From Aphrocallistes beatrix (lineage: Eukaryota; Porifera; Hexactinellida; Sceptrulophora; Aphrocallistidae), in contig OY725501.1 in NCBI GenBank assembly GCA_963281255.1, forward strand, positions 372,001 through 436,000: a stretch of DNA of 64,000 nucleotides, in the 5' to 3' direction. Shown here piece by piece: positions 43,901-55,399 of this stretch. How positions within the stretch are numbered: the first letter of the stretch is position 1; each line of letters opens with the position of its first letter. The position numbers were made by a program, and so were the translations under genes. Below the pieces are notes generated by a model that worked only from the letters and a program-made list of their open reading frames with translations, was not told where the DNA came from and did not search any database.

Positions 43901-46265
43901 CAAACAAGCATCAGAATATGACATTTAAATCTTGTTTGGATCGCTATTAAGCATTGAAACAAACTAAAAAGTCGGGTTTTAAAGCTTAAGAAGGTTCGTA
44001 AATAAATCTCAGAGAAATTTACAAGACAGGCAATGCCTAAAAATAAGTTTTATCTCTCATAAATTCTTGTTTTTAACCATTCTAAACATCTGAATCGACA
44101 AAATAACACATCAAACGAAGCAGTAAGTTTGAGAAAACTCCAAAATCTCCTCAAATTTCATATATAACAGCCTTAGCCTATTGAATAATGTAAACTATTC
44201 TAGTATGTGGATTGTATTAGAGAAATTTGCCAGGGGTAATCATGTTGAAGCTATAACTTTACATTTGAAAGAGAGAGAAGAGAAGAGAAGTCTATGTGAA
44301 TTGAGAATTCCACTTGGTGGGGAATTCCATGAAGTGAATTGATGTAATCAGTAACACTCATGTTAAGAAAATTTGGGAAGAATTCAATGGAGAAATTTGC
44401 CTATGGTAATCAAACAAATTTGATGTAACATCTCAATCTCTATGAGAATAAGCCTGGGAAAGGTAGGGTTTTTCCAATCTACCTTTATTTCTCCCTTACA
44501 CACTAAGAGGCGGGGTTTCATAATTGGATTATTGACGTATGGAGAAAATCTGCTGATATTAGCATGGAGAGAATGAAGCTAATGCAATGATAGAGTAGAT
44601 ATGTAGCTCTATTATATGTGATAATATACTCCAGGAGTTTACTAAAGAAATGGAAACCAATGCATTAATAGTATAAATACGATAATTTCAAACATGAGCG
44701 AAGCTTAACAATAGTTGCAATTTATTTGGACCACTTTTTCAGGCCAATTTACTCAGAGTTTCCTTTGAAAAAAGTGAAATTTATCCCTTTAAACTTAAAA
44801 AAATATTACTCTCAAAAATTTCTGGTAGAGATGCATGGAAAATTGGGTGTCTTATTTGTCTTAAAAACGGAATTTTCAATCGAAATTTAACCGAAAATCA
44901 ATTATATTTTTTTTCTCAGGAAAATGTGATACTAAACATCACTTAAAGGAGAGCGTACAGATCTGTTTTAAAACAATTATTCGGGAATAAATAGCTAAAG
45001 TCTACACTAGCAATGAAAAAAACCTCGATTATTTGAAAAAATAATAAATCTTACCTGACTTTCCGATGCGCTTTAACGCACGTTTCACACAAATAATCAC
45101 CACAGTCAATGCATTGGACGATAGCAGTTATAGCTTCATCGAAAGTGCACTGAACTGGATTCTCTGGAATGACCGAATTTGAAATACTCGAAGATCCAGA
45201 GCTTGCCTCGCTGCTAGTCAAACTAGTCGATGTAGAGCTACTCGGCAAGATACTCGGCAGAGTAGATGAGACTGTACTTGGTAGCGAATTCGGTTGTGAG
45301 TTAGTCGGCAAGTCATTTTGGATGACATCAGTACTAGGCAGACTGGGAGATAGTGTTGTCGGGATTGAATCCGTTGTAATCGAGTTTGGTGCGAAGCTGT
45401 GTATAGGATCGGTTGGTGGTAAACTATGCGGTGGCATAGGCTGCAGAGAATTATGGATTGGATCCATTTGAGGTAGACCTGTAGGCAAAGTTTGGATTGG
45501 ATCCAGGTGCATGTTAGGAGGAAAAAATGGTGTTGTGTTAGCCATAGGCATTTGCTTTGCATTAAATGCTTGTGGGAGAGGTATCGGTGAGTTGGAACTG
45601 CTGACCATTTCAAGAGTTGGATCGGGGGGAGGGGGCATATGATTTGGATTCGTGAAAACACTACTCATCGTGGGTGGTAGATTCGGGGAGCAATGAGGTG
45701 GTGGAACATTCCCCATGTTCGGGTGTATCTTCATATTCGAATGGGGACCGTTGTAACTCTGAAATGGGTTAAAATGGCCTCCATTCATGTGTGACATGGG
45801 TGGACGCGGGGGTGGCGGAGGGGGCATCGTAGGATTGTATAAAAGGGACGAAAACGGATCCATACCCAGGGGCTTATTGTGGTCAGGTGGAGGCGGGTAA
45901 TGCATCGGGATATAACCACCGTTGTGTGGGGGGAGGGAATTCCCATTCGGGAGGAATTGATGGCTATTTACAATAGGTTTAGCGTCGCTACAACAAATTG
46001 GGCAGGCTTGATTGCCGAATAGAGGAGAGTAATAATTACTTCCAGATGAAGACAATTGTTCGAGGCATTTCTGACAGACTGAATGGTTACAGTGGAAAAC
46101 TTTCATTTCTGAGGTAACATCGTTAAAACAGTTATCGCAATGTCTGCTAGTCGGGGTCACATTCTGTGGGTCGATTGAAAGAGCGGCGGAATATACATCA
46201 AAAGCTGGTACATTTGTAGAATTGGGGATTGAGTAAGAACTAACGGTTGCTTTCTCAAGAGACAT
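37927..46265 (-). CDS. LIN-41/TRIM71 orthologue (RING, B-box, filamin, NHL), 8 exons
   Basis: Exons: 46265-45055, 43609-43274, 42436-42241, 41663-41284, 40800-40502, 39811-39564, 39123-38847, 38180-37927. All phases agree, giving about 1066 residues. Domains: RING at about 43-92 (CDNC, CNHSVCQKC, CPIC); long Pro/Ser-rich insert; B-box 1 from about 369; B-box 2 at about 470-512 (CSKH, CQTC, CKTC, DHTHH); coiled coil to about 670; filamin domain about 674-775 (YTLNFKPRNAGEHQL); six NHL repeats to the C terminus, last one FAVVDFGNSRIQIF. The order is that of LIN-41/TRIM71, an RNA-binding E3 ligase that represses mRNAs in the cytoplasm and times development; it is a classic let-7 target. A strong acceptor CTTCCCTCTCCTACAG 51 bases before the ATG shows a leader exon or trans-splice site. 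Confidence 0.93.
38356..38670. mobile_element. Two adjacent CGACTCCGCTTAATAG MITEs inside another repeat
   Basis: A full copy (38356-38529) is followed by a partial copy in the other orientation (38532-38668). Both are bracketed by TTGGCATGCATGCTCATAA and TTATGAGCATACATGCCAA, the ends of the CATACATGCCAAC family, so this is a nested structure in the last lin-41 intron. Confidence 0.65.
39149..39325. mobile_element. pogo-like MITE (CAGTGGAATTCGCTTATTAG family)
   Basis: TA-flanked, left end CAGTGGAATTCGCTTATTAG, right end with its inverse slightly altered. It lies in the intron between lin-41 exons 6 and 7. Two more copies of the same family lie in other lin-41 introns. Confidence 0.75.
40008..40182. 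mobile_element. CGACTCCGCTTAATAG MITE
   Basis: Complete copy in the lin-41 intron between the filamin exon and the first full NHL exon; right end slightly degraded (GGAGTCGATTATA). Confidence 0.7.
41074..41246. mobile_element. pogo-like MITE (CAGTGGAATTCGC family)
   Basis: Left CAGTGGAATTCGCATATTAG, right CTAATAAGCGAATTCCACTG followed by TA. It lies about 37 bases from the donor of lin-41 exon 4. Confidence 0.75.
42477..42669. mobile_element. CGACTCCGCTTAATAG MITE
   Basis: Complete copy with clean TACAGTCGACTCCGCTTAAT and TTAAGCGGAGTCGACTGTA ends, about 40 bases upstream of lin-41 exon 3 in the preceding intron. Confidence 0.8.
43095..43254. mobile_element. pogo-like MITE (CAGTGGAATTCGC family)
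   Basis: Left CAGTGGAATTCGCTTATTAG, right AATAAGCGAATTCCACTGTA, opposite orientation to the copies at 39149 and 41074. It ends 20 bases from the donor of lin-41 exon 2. Confidence 0.8.
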
Positions 46266-46315
46266 ATGTGAAATTTATCTTGATTGAAGTCTTTTGAAAT
46301 TCGGTTTATATTTCA

Positions 46316-46332
46316 CCTGTAGGAGAGGGAAG
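46316..46332 (-). promoter_or_regulatory. 3' splice acceptor in the lin-41 leader
   Basis: Reading down the minus strand, CTTCCCTCTCCTACAG ends at 46317 and is followed by GTGAAATAT, then the ATG at 46265. This is the strongest polypyrimidine acceptor at a gene start in the window. It implies either a noncoding exon upstream, somewhere in 46.4-55 kb, or a spliced-leader addition site. Confidence 0.6.
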
Positions 46333-47556
46333 AAAGATAAATTCAGTTCTAAGCCTATAACTATGCCAGGACATTTAAAATTGATTGTCTAAACACTGAA
46401 ATATCGAATTGCGTTGATGGAATATGCTTAAGAATTGTATTCACAAGTCCTACTGGAGTTCAATCTCACATCTGTCTAGTTATACGAATACAGATTTCCA
46501 GGATGAATGGCAATACATGGACTTTAATGGAAATGAATTTGATATGTGTTCAAGTTGTCATTAAATCGAATTAAAAGAGAAAATGATACCAAACTTTTCG
46601 TACAAAATTATCTGTGTTCACGTTGAATTTGCTAAAATGGGAGTAGAATAGAACTAAATATCTTCAAGAATAAATGGGTCGTAATCCAAAATGTTTGTTA
46701 TATGGAATAGCAACTGGAAACTTTGGAATTTGATGGGAAAATTTATTCTAAAATATTGTATAACAAAAAGACTGTAAATATTTGTTTGAGAATAATTTTG
46801 AGATTAAAATAATTAAATTAAAGGACGGGTTAAGTGTAAAATAAAGTAACAAAATTACAAAACCTCTTGACAGGCACTCACAAAAATATACAAATGAAAA
46901 ATAACTCGAGTTGAATAAAATAATTTTTAAAGAAAATGTTAGCCTACTGAAAAGGTAATTGAGTAAAAAGTGCGGGAAGTGCCAATGCATTACATTTAAT
47001 CTATCATTATACAAGGTTAAATGGAATCTAACTCAAATCAAGCCTCAAAGGTATGTAAAATTCACCTAATTATATAAATAAAAAATTCTGAATGACGTTA
47101 CCACTAAAAACTTAATTCAGTCAACTCTCGTACACCATAGGAAGGTCAGAAAGTGTTTTCTTATTCGTGTTCGTAAGAACGAGGATCTAGTGTAATTATT
47201 AATAATAAACTGGTAATTAAGACAGAAAAAGGATTTTCAGATTTTCACAGAAGTTTATTTACACCTGGTTAGTGGCAACATTTTTTTTCAGTAGAATGAT
47301 ACTATTTTGATGAAATAAAATCATAACACAGCAAAGTCTTAATTAAATTATATATAATTTGAATTCTCAAACTATTCCATTATTAAATAACTACAAAATC
47401 GCCCTAAACAGCCACTCATGGCTGATATTGGTCAAAAATGAATGTAATAAAGTTTGATATATCTAAAATGGGATCATTTACGGGGAACCTTAATAATACC
47501 AGGTTTTACTGGAACCTTTCTACTGGATCATCTGAAGGTTGAAGTAAAATGTAAAG

Positions 47557-47842
47557 TACAGTGAAACCTCATCAATACAAACACCAGGGACGGTTGGAAT
47601 TGTTCGCATTAGTGATTCACATGTCCGCTTTATAGGGTCACTTTTAGCAGGACCGGAATAGCTCTCACAGATAGAAGCTAATACAAAATATATCTTCGGT
47701 TAATAGGGTTCTCCGCTTAATTGGGGCAAAATGTCCTCTGACCGATGTGACCCTATTAAGCGGAGTCGACTGTACTTTATTTCGTAGGGGATAAAATATT
47801 AGTTCGTATTATCCGTGTTTGTATTAAAGAGGTTCTACTGTA
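47557..47842. mobile_element. pogo-like MITE with a CGACTCCGCTTAATAG MITE nested in it
   Basis: The outer element begins TACAGTGAAACCTCATCAAT and ends AGAGGTTCTACTGTA. Inside it, a copy of the CGACTCC family (about 47625-47774) ends GGAGTCGACTGTA; its left end is eroded. The outer family is represented once. Confidence 0.65.
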
Positions 47843-48793
47843 TTTGAAACAAAGGATTATCTAGGAACGTGAGAGTGGAGTATGATTTTAAGCCTCCAAA
47901 TGTTTAGGAGCGTGAAAATCCAGAATAATACCCAATTTACCCTAGATTATAATGACATTTATCAATTTGTATGGAAATTTAGGGGTTTAAGATAAGGAGC
48001 GTATCTCTAGAGGGCTGTATAATACCCTGATTCGAACCTTGGATACATAGATAGATACATATAACAAACTGAGCATTTGAATAGATAAACTTACTTTGTT
48101 TGAAACACGATATTAACACAACTATTAAATTACGTAAATATGACTACGATTCATCAAATGAATATAAAGATATAAAAAGAAATAGTATACAATCTCTCCA
48201 CTATATATAGGTATTCATTTCTAAAATTAGAACATGATTTCAGTGGAGTAAAAGTATGCGTGGTCGATACGGAATGTTCATAACCAATAGGGCGGATGAC
48301 TTGACAGAAAAAGTAATAATTATCTTCTAATAATGGAATATTAAGTGTGGTGACATTGGAAATTTATCTAATCAGATATGACTTGAATGATCTATTTTTA
48401 TACATACGTAGGATTATCAAGCAAAATCCATTATATGATTCTGCATATCAGAGATATTATACATAAAAATGAGATTATTCCTCAGTTTAATATGCCAATG
48501 TTCAGTAATAAAAGGCTTCGGAGTTCGTAAACCATTTTTATTGAAAATCTATAAAGGAAATAGCCAATGCATATATATGTTAACCGTCTCGTTTTTGGCG
48601 GGACGTCCTGCTTTTATTGGTCTTTTGTTGAATTAACCCCCCGCCCTCCCATACACACACCCAGTTTTTAGATCGTGCCTATACACTGTGTCACATGAAA
48701 AGTAAGTGCTTTAAGTGATGAGCCATAGACAGGGAATTATACAGTCCTCCAGCGATTCGAGATTAGTCTCAAACAATTTTTATAATTCTAAAT

Positions 48794-48943
48794 GGGCATG
48801 CCTAATTTCCGGGACGGGACGGGTTAAGATGCCTAATTTCCGGGACGGGACGGGTTAAGATGCCTAATTTCCGGGACGGGACGGGTTAAGATACCTAATT
48901 TCCGGGAAGGGATCCTGTCCCGTCCCGGAAATTAGGCATGCTC
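48794..48943. mobile_element. Fold-back element with 31-bp tandem subrepeats
   Basis: Begins GGGCATGCCTAATTTCCGGG, contains about four units of the 31-base repeat and ends CGGAAATTAGGCATGCTC. Flanks ATTCTAAAT and ATCCAAAAT agree at 7 of 9 positions. Confidence 0.78.
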
Positions 48944-49344
48944 ATCCAAAATCTATAAATAACATTATAATACCGGGCAAATTGGGTAATATTCCAAATT
49001 TTTACGCTCCTAAATACTTTCGGGCTTAAGCCATACGCCTTAAGAAGCGTTTCGCGCTCCTAGATAATCCCTTGGTCATAGAGACATGAGACATTTAATT
49101 CGGAAACCTCAGACTATAAATTGCGTCAATGTCTATCTAAACATGTCTTCAATTACGCAATTGCATCATAATCTTCTACAACAGATTCTATTTTACGTCA
49201 TGATTTCTTCAATACAAACTTAGCACCATATTCTAAATTTAGTAGAATAAATAATCAAATACTACTAGATGATATAACACCATGACGAAAAGGATGCAAT
49301 ATAAACATAACACGAATAAAGCAACGTTAAAATTGAGGATTTGC

Positions 49345-49463
49345 AGCCGTTCAAACGTTACGTAACGCAAAATTATCTGATTTTTTACACTCACAATTAT
49401 AGAGTTGTCACACTTTGCTACCCCGTACCCCCTTAGAAGCGTTACGTAACGTTTGGACGGGCC
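49345..49463. mobile_element. MITE with CAAACGTTACGTAACGC termini
   Basis: Left GCCGTTCAAACGTTACGTAA, right inverse GTTACGTAACGTTTGGACGG. About 119 bases. The termini contain the self-complementary core CGTTACGTAACG. No clear target duplication; family unknown. Confidence 0.65.
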
Positions 49464-52429
49464 TTTATGGTTCCATACACCTACCTTATTTGGAGATGTG
49501 AGATTTTATTCTTTCTTTGTAAGTCGAAGTCTATACTTGTTTCTCGACATTTTATTTTTTTTCTATGGGCATTAAAAGGGCCTCTAAGAGAGGACCTTTA
49601 GAAAAAATACAAAATACACAAGAAAGGTTAGTCATCACATTAAAAAAGGACTGGCAAAAGTTTTAATCTGATTAAAACTGCTCCATCCAAAACCCCTTTG
49701 TCCGATTTTGCTAAGTTTTGCCCAGTAAATTTGTGTCCAGTTTAACTTTCCTCTATTTTCGTCTATCGGACAGTTGGTATAATAAACTTTTGAATACGTA
49801 AAATAACATGTTTTGAAAGTTAAAAATATATATTGCAACCCTAAAACTGGTAGTTTTAGTAGACAAATGGGAAGCCCATATATGGAAATGCTCGATCAAA
49901 AGGAGAGAAGGAATATTAAGCAAGGTTTAAAGGGCTATTAGTAATAAGTAATTTAAGTTTAAAACAATTTCGGATATGCATTGTGAGTTTAGAATATTAT
50001 TACTAAGGATAATAAACTACTTGAAGATGTATATATGTACATACATATTGGAGAAAACCTGCTATAACTATGCCATTATACTACCTCGTATTACAATAAA
50101 GTGTCTATTTCATCTATGAATCCCATGATGAATGCATGAGTTCAAATATATTCGATTAAAAAGCCTTTTTGGAGCAAAATATTTACAAACAAAGGGTTAT
50201 AACTACAATATTTTTAACAATAATGGGATTCATAATGGTCAAAGGCCATGCAACTGAATGAATTGGTTAGTGAAGAAGGGAATACTATTAAGATCTGCAG
50301 CTGAATTGTTAAACGCTACCTATTGTACACACGAAGAAATTTAGTGGATAAAAAATCTGCAAATATATGGTCGACAAAACGAAATTGCAGCTACTGAAAA
50401 ATACAATTAAAGGTGTGAAAATATGACCAGATCTATACATATGTTAATACGTAATTGATCTGATAAATTTTCAGTTTAATAGGTGTGAAAATCGATTCAT
50501 ATAAAAAAATACTCATATAACTCATTTAATACATCATTTCTACTGAATTTCGAAGCGGATATTTTAACTACACAATCTTATTCTCCGTATGTGACTAAAA
50601 TGCATATTTTAAATTTAATGAAGTTTTGAATGGATTCGGAATCATTAAAAAATAAATAAAGATATCATAGAACATTGCCATCGTAATAATAAAACCCTTT
50701 TAAAGCTCTGTGTTGCAGGTAATTAAGCTGGAAGTTAAAAACATAATGCTTAAACTTCGAGTCGCCATAGAAACCAAATTAAAGGATTTATATGACCGAA
50801 TCTCTTCTTAGAATTTTAGGCGAAGACGCATTCAATTCAAACATGCGTGCTATGATACCACATAAAGCGATCACTATGACAACATCTATTCTTGTAAAAA
50901 TGTTGCGTAATAAATAGATAGTATATATAAGAATTCATTAGAGCTTCAGCCAGCAGCTGACGATTACGTTTTCTAGAAAACAGTGTTATCCATACTACAG
51001 CGATTCATACAGAATTTGGATGTAAGAGCGAGAGACATTCTTTTCCCTATGTAACAACAATAGCTGTATATCGATATTTGAGCATCTTAGATTTAAAAAA
51101 TTGTCTGGGGGGTCCCTTGCCGTCGCTCGCTATTGCCCCCCCCCCCCCCGGTTTTATTCTATTTTCCAAAACTTGGGTATTTGATAAAATAATCAATGCT
51201 GATCTTGCTATTTATAATTGGCTACAAAGCATATAATATAATGCATTGATCGATTCTCAAAAACCGCGAAATATAAATGAAATACCTGACTAGTTATGTC
51301 ATATGTAGTTGCGAAATATTGATACGGGGAGTGGAGTTGATCAAGTTTCCAACCAGGTTTAAAATATTCAAATAATAACAAACATATTGAACTCACCTTG
51401 TGAATGAAATTCTATAGATCGGTTTATATGTCTGAAAGACAACTAAATTTTTTGGAAAAGAATTCATTACCAAATAACTCATTATATATGCGCAGTGCAT
51501 AGAGCCTACTATTTCAGTATTCAATACAGATATGAATCAGAAAAAAATTAACACATTTGCACAATTCAGGTGATTGATTTACACACGATGATTATTGAAT
51601 ATTTCTCCATTGTTTGGTATATGTGCAATCAGTCAGATGGTTGTTATAAATTCACTCTTACGCTCCATTCTTTTGAAGATAATGGAGTAGTTAGGGTGTG
51701 AATCGCATTGAATTCCAAGACTTCATCGCAAAATTGAAACAAAATCGAAACAGAAAATAGTGTTTATGTATGTACGTATAGATCAAATTGAATCAATGAA
51801 TTTAAGAATTTCTGTAGTAAATGGCATTACTTTTCAAAAGCCTATAAACCTCAGATGAACATAGAAAAGGATAAGAATTGTGGAGCATATTTAAAAAAAG
51901 ATTACGGAACTATTCGCCCACCCATTGAGAAATTTTTGACAAGAATGGAATTTGAATAAAATACCTTAAAATAGAGACAGAGGATTTTAAAAAGATGAAT
52001 TCAGAATAATTTATCCTTCGTGGTCCCTCAGCTCTCACGATTTTGTTGCTAGATAGAATGATTACTCATCATATCTCACGGTTTGTCACATGTTATCAAC
52101 GATTTAGTTAGATTACAGTTGAGAGAGGCTTAGGAACCTCGAAGTTAGAATATGAGGCAGGTATAATTGCTGAGACAAGAGCGTGATTATCTGGAAAAAT
52201 CGCGTAATTTGTCCAGTCTTTAATTAATTAAACTGCTATGAATCATCCTATACGTATATTATTAGTTTTTGAGGGTGTGAATGGGTTTGGTACTCGAGGA
52301 CGGGATCCAAGTTTTATCACCATCAACCATAACCGGCAATAGTTCTATAGTTGGGAGCGAAATTCAGCGCCCCGCTCTCGGCTAGATCCAAAACCCGCAC
52401 TCTCGCTCTTGGTCATCACTGAGGTAAAA

Positions 52430-52600
52430 TATAGGCTAAGGCGGGGGTGTAGGAAGGGGGGTGCGGGTTCAAGTCAAGGACTACACTCAAAGGGGACGAG
52501 TCACACTCGAATGGGGTGTTTGCGGGAGTTGGCCATGTCCTCCTCTATGAATCCTCCCACTGCCCCCTGGGCTAAGATAAATATACATATATATATATAT
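52430..52600 (+). repeat. Possible tRNA-derived SINE
   Basis: The stretch TAGGCTAAGGCGGGG resembles a Pol III box A. GGTTCAAGTC about 35 bases later resembles box B (GGTTCAANTC). The segment ends in an AT-rich (TA)n tail near 52590. It is the only such copy in the window and no target duplication was identified, so this is tentative. Confidence 0.3.
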
Positions 52601-53276
52601 TAATTAGGTTTTGCTGAAAAATCGGAAATTTTATTAAAAGAAAAGAACGACCTTATTTAAACATTAACTCATTATTCTGTTTGGAAGATAAAGATAATCG
52701 AATTTCCAACTCACCAACGAATAAATATTTCTAAAATTGAGTTTACAATAAAAGAATTGATTGAATAACTACCTGAGAGGTGTAGGTGTGATGTTATATT
52801 ATAAATATAAAATCTGAAATATCGTTTCTAGGAAACACTAACACAAATATATATATCTATTTATATCCAAATTTAAGAGTGGGGTTGACGTAACTATCTT
52901 TCTCTGATACAAATATGGAATAATTATATTGAGTAGTTTTTAAGATTAAGAATGAAATCACAAAATGCTACGTAATCATGATGATTCGATATATATCAAA
53001 AAGCATATACCAAGGAGTACATCTCCATTTATAATCTGAGCTCCACCAGAAATTTGAAGTCATTATCTCTCAAACTATGGTCAGGAGAGCAGTTACGGAG
53101 AGACTGACGAATGGACGAACGTCGGGGTTATCAGCACTCATATCAATAGTGGCCATCTTATACTATAATTGTAACCTTGCTACAATACTAATTGTATAGG
53201 GAGTATAATAGAAACTCAGATTTTAAGTCATCCAGGAATTATTTTTTGTTGACTATTAGCTCGACATGATTAATAC

Positions 53277-53492
53277 CATACTTGCCAACTGTCCCGTTTT
53301 TGGCGGGACGTCCCGCTTTTTTCACTCTTCTATTGAGCTAATTTTTTCCAGTGTCCCGCTTTTACATGAAATTTCCCCATTATGTCCCGGTTTTTTTATC
53401 CTATGTATAGTACATTTCTATTGCGTCCCGCCATGTCCCGCCAAATTCACCGCTGCGTCCCGCTTTTATCATGGCTCAGGTTGGCATGTATG
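53277..53492. mobile_element. CATACATGCCAAC-family MITE with 6-bp target duplication
   Basis: Best-preserved member: CATACTTGCCAACTGTCCCG at the left, GGTTGGCATGTATG at the right, flanked by TAATAC at 53271-53276 and 53493-53498. The interior has repeated GTCCCGCTTTT blocks. Confidence 0.82.
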
Positions 53493-54666
53493 TAATACAT
53501 TCATGTGATCAGGTTTTGTAATACCCGCTATTGAATTTCAAAGATATCGCTCCCTCATACAAATTTGGATTTGTATATTTTCTAATTGGGCGCATGCATT
53601 GATTAGAAATGTATAAACGTATATTTGTTAATAGGAGTAGTCTGGTTGTATTAAATTAGATAATAGAACGAATATTTATCGAGCTCCTATTATCAGAGAT
53701 GCCTAAAGAAATGTCGCTGTAACTCCATAAATTCAGTCCACGCAAACTAAGAAAACCACTGAATCAATTTTCACCAAATCTGACTCCGATATCATTTCTT
53801 ATACATCGTAGAAGCGCACCTGAAGTCCACCTTAGCAAAAACTTGAATCCACTTACTTGTAAACACGTATTACATAAGCCTATTCTGCTAGATACTCTTG
53901 TAAATTTGGATATAATATTACCTGTGTACATACATTTAGAAGATATCTTATTTATATAGTGACAAGAAAAGATTACATAAGAGTAGAAGAATGATAAAAG
54001 TAACACATGTTGCATTTTCTACCAAAACAGCTCCAAGTTAGCATGAAAACATTACAGAAGTCTTTATAAGATTGCTTCACAAAAATTAGCTAGCAAATCA
54101 GTGGGAGATAGAATATACATAAAATGGGGGTTTTAGGAGGTGTATGTGTAGGATCCAGTTTGCTAATCTTTTATTATAAAATTTCCCTTCAAGGTCCAAA
54201 AATTACCTACAAATTTCATAAACTTTATGCTCCAAAATTAAAGAGACACCTGCTAGGAAAAAAGGAAGAAAATGCTTTCTGAATAGAACTCAAGTTTTTA
54301 CAATTAAAATGCAATACTATGGATTATATACAATAACACGGACAAAAGTATTCGACTACCATGAAAACCTCCATACAAATAGTATTAAAGTGGGGCTATT
54401 CCGTAAAGGAATATGTACTCAAACTGTAAGAAATACTATATTTTGATTTTGAATTAGTAATCTACATTTTATTCATGTATAATTGGGGATCTCGACTCAA
54501 TTGCTAACTCCAAAGTAAAAAAATCTGCCTTTGATACCCGATGCTATTTGTCCATAGTCACGGCCACTATATATGATGGCGAATAGTGACATAAAGTGGC
54601 ACAGGTTGATTATTTTCTAAATGAGGATGAGTATTTGTGTCGAGAGTTTCAAAATTGAGTAATTCG

Positions 54667-54883
54667 CATACATGCCAACCATCCCGTTTTTTGCGGAACG
54701 TCCCGCTTTTTTCACTCTTCTCCTGAGCCAATTTTGACAAGTGTCCCGTTTTTACATGAAATCTCCCCATTATGTCCCGTTTTTTTTGATTCTGTGTATA
54801 ATACTTTTCTATTGCGTCCCGCCATGTCCCGCGAAATTCAACGCTGCGTCCCGCTTTTATCACAGCTCAGGTTGGCATGTATG
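54667..54883. mobile_element. CATACATGCCAAC-family MITE with 6-bp target duplication
   Basis: CATACATGCCAACCATCCCG at the left, GGTTGGCATGTATG at the right, flanked by AATTCG at 54661-54666 and 54884-54889. Same orientation as the copy at 53277. Confidence 0.82.
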
Positions 54884-55399
54884 AATTCGGATGTGCAGTT
54901 TACGAATTTGGAATAAAAAATAGAATATTTCTTACAGTTCCAGTGCAATTCCTTTGTGAGTTCGTGGTGGTCGAATACTTTTGTCCGGGTAGTGTATAAA
55001 AAAATAGGATTGTCGAACTACAGCTTAAGACAGCCTACAGGAGTTTAATATTTTATGGATTATTCAAGAATTATCGTGTTATTTTTGGGGTAGTTATGGT
55101 ACTGAAATATTGTTTACAATCGTAATACTGAAAAATGGGTCTATAAAAACGCATTTTTTGCAAAAATCATGACTACTACCCGTGAGTTTTGGATTTCTTG
55201 TGAGAAATTTTATATAAATACAATTTAAAAATACAATATATTTCATTCAATACAAAAGAATTTCTCTAGAAATCAAATGAAACTTAAAACTCAGAATATA
55301 AACACAAATATACAACGAAACTTGGTGGGGGCAAAAAGCGTGCAAAAAACTGTATAAATAATTACAACAATTTAAATGTACAAAATGAGAAAAATAAAT

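Larger units (their letters stand above)
46333..55399. other. Nine-kilobase interval with no recognised gene
   Basis: I find no domain, splice-consistent frame or RNA gene here. It holds MITEs (47557-47842, 48794-48943, 49345-49463, 53277-53492, 54667-54883), a poly-C run near 51139 and a possible SINE near 52430-52600. It lies upstream of lin-41 and downstream of the Ig-domain gene. It could contain lin-41 leader exons or regulatory DNA, which cannot be judged without transcripts or conservation. Confidence 0.5.

Noticed and set aside
44180-44420. Short direct repeat GAGAAATTTGCC with GGTAATCA nearby
   Set aside because: Two imperfect copies in an intron; too little to call a feature.
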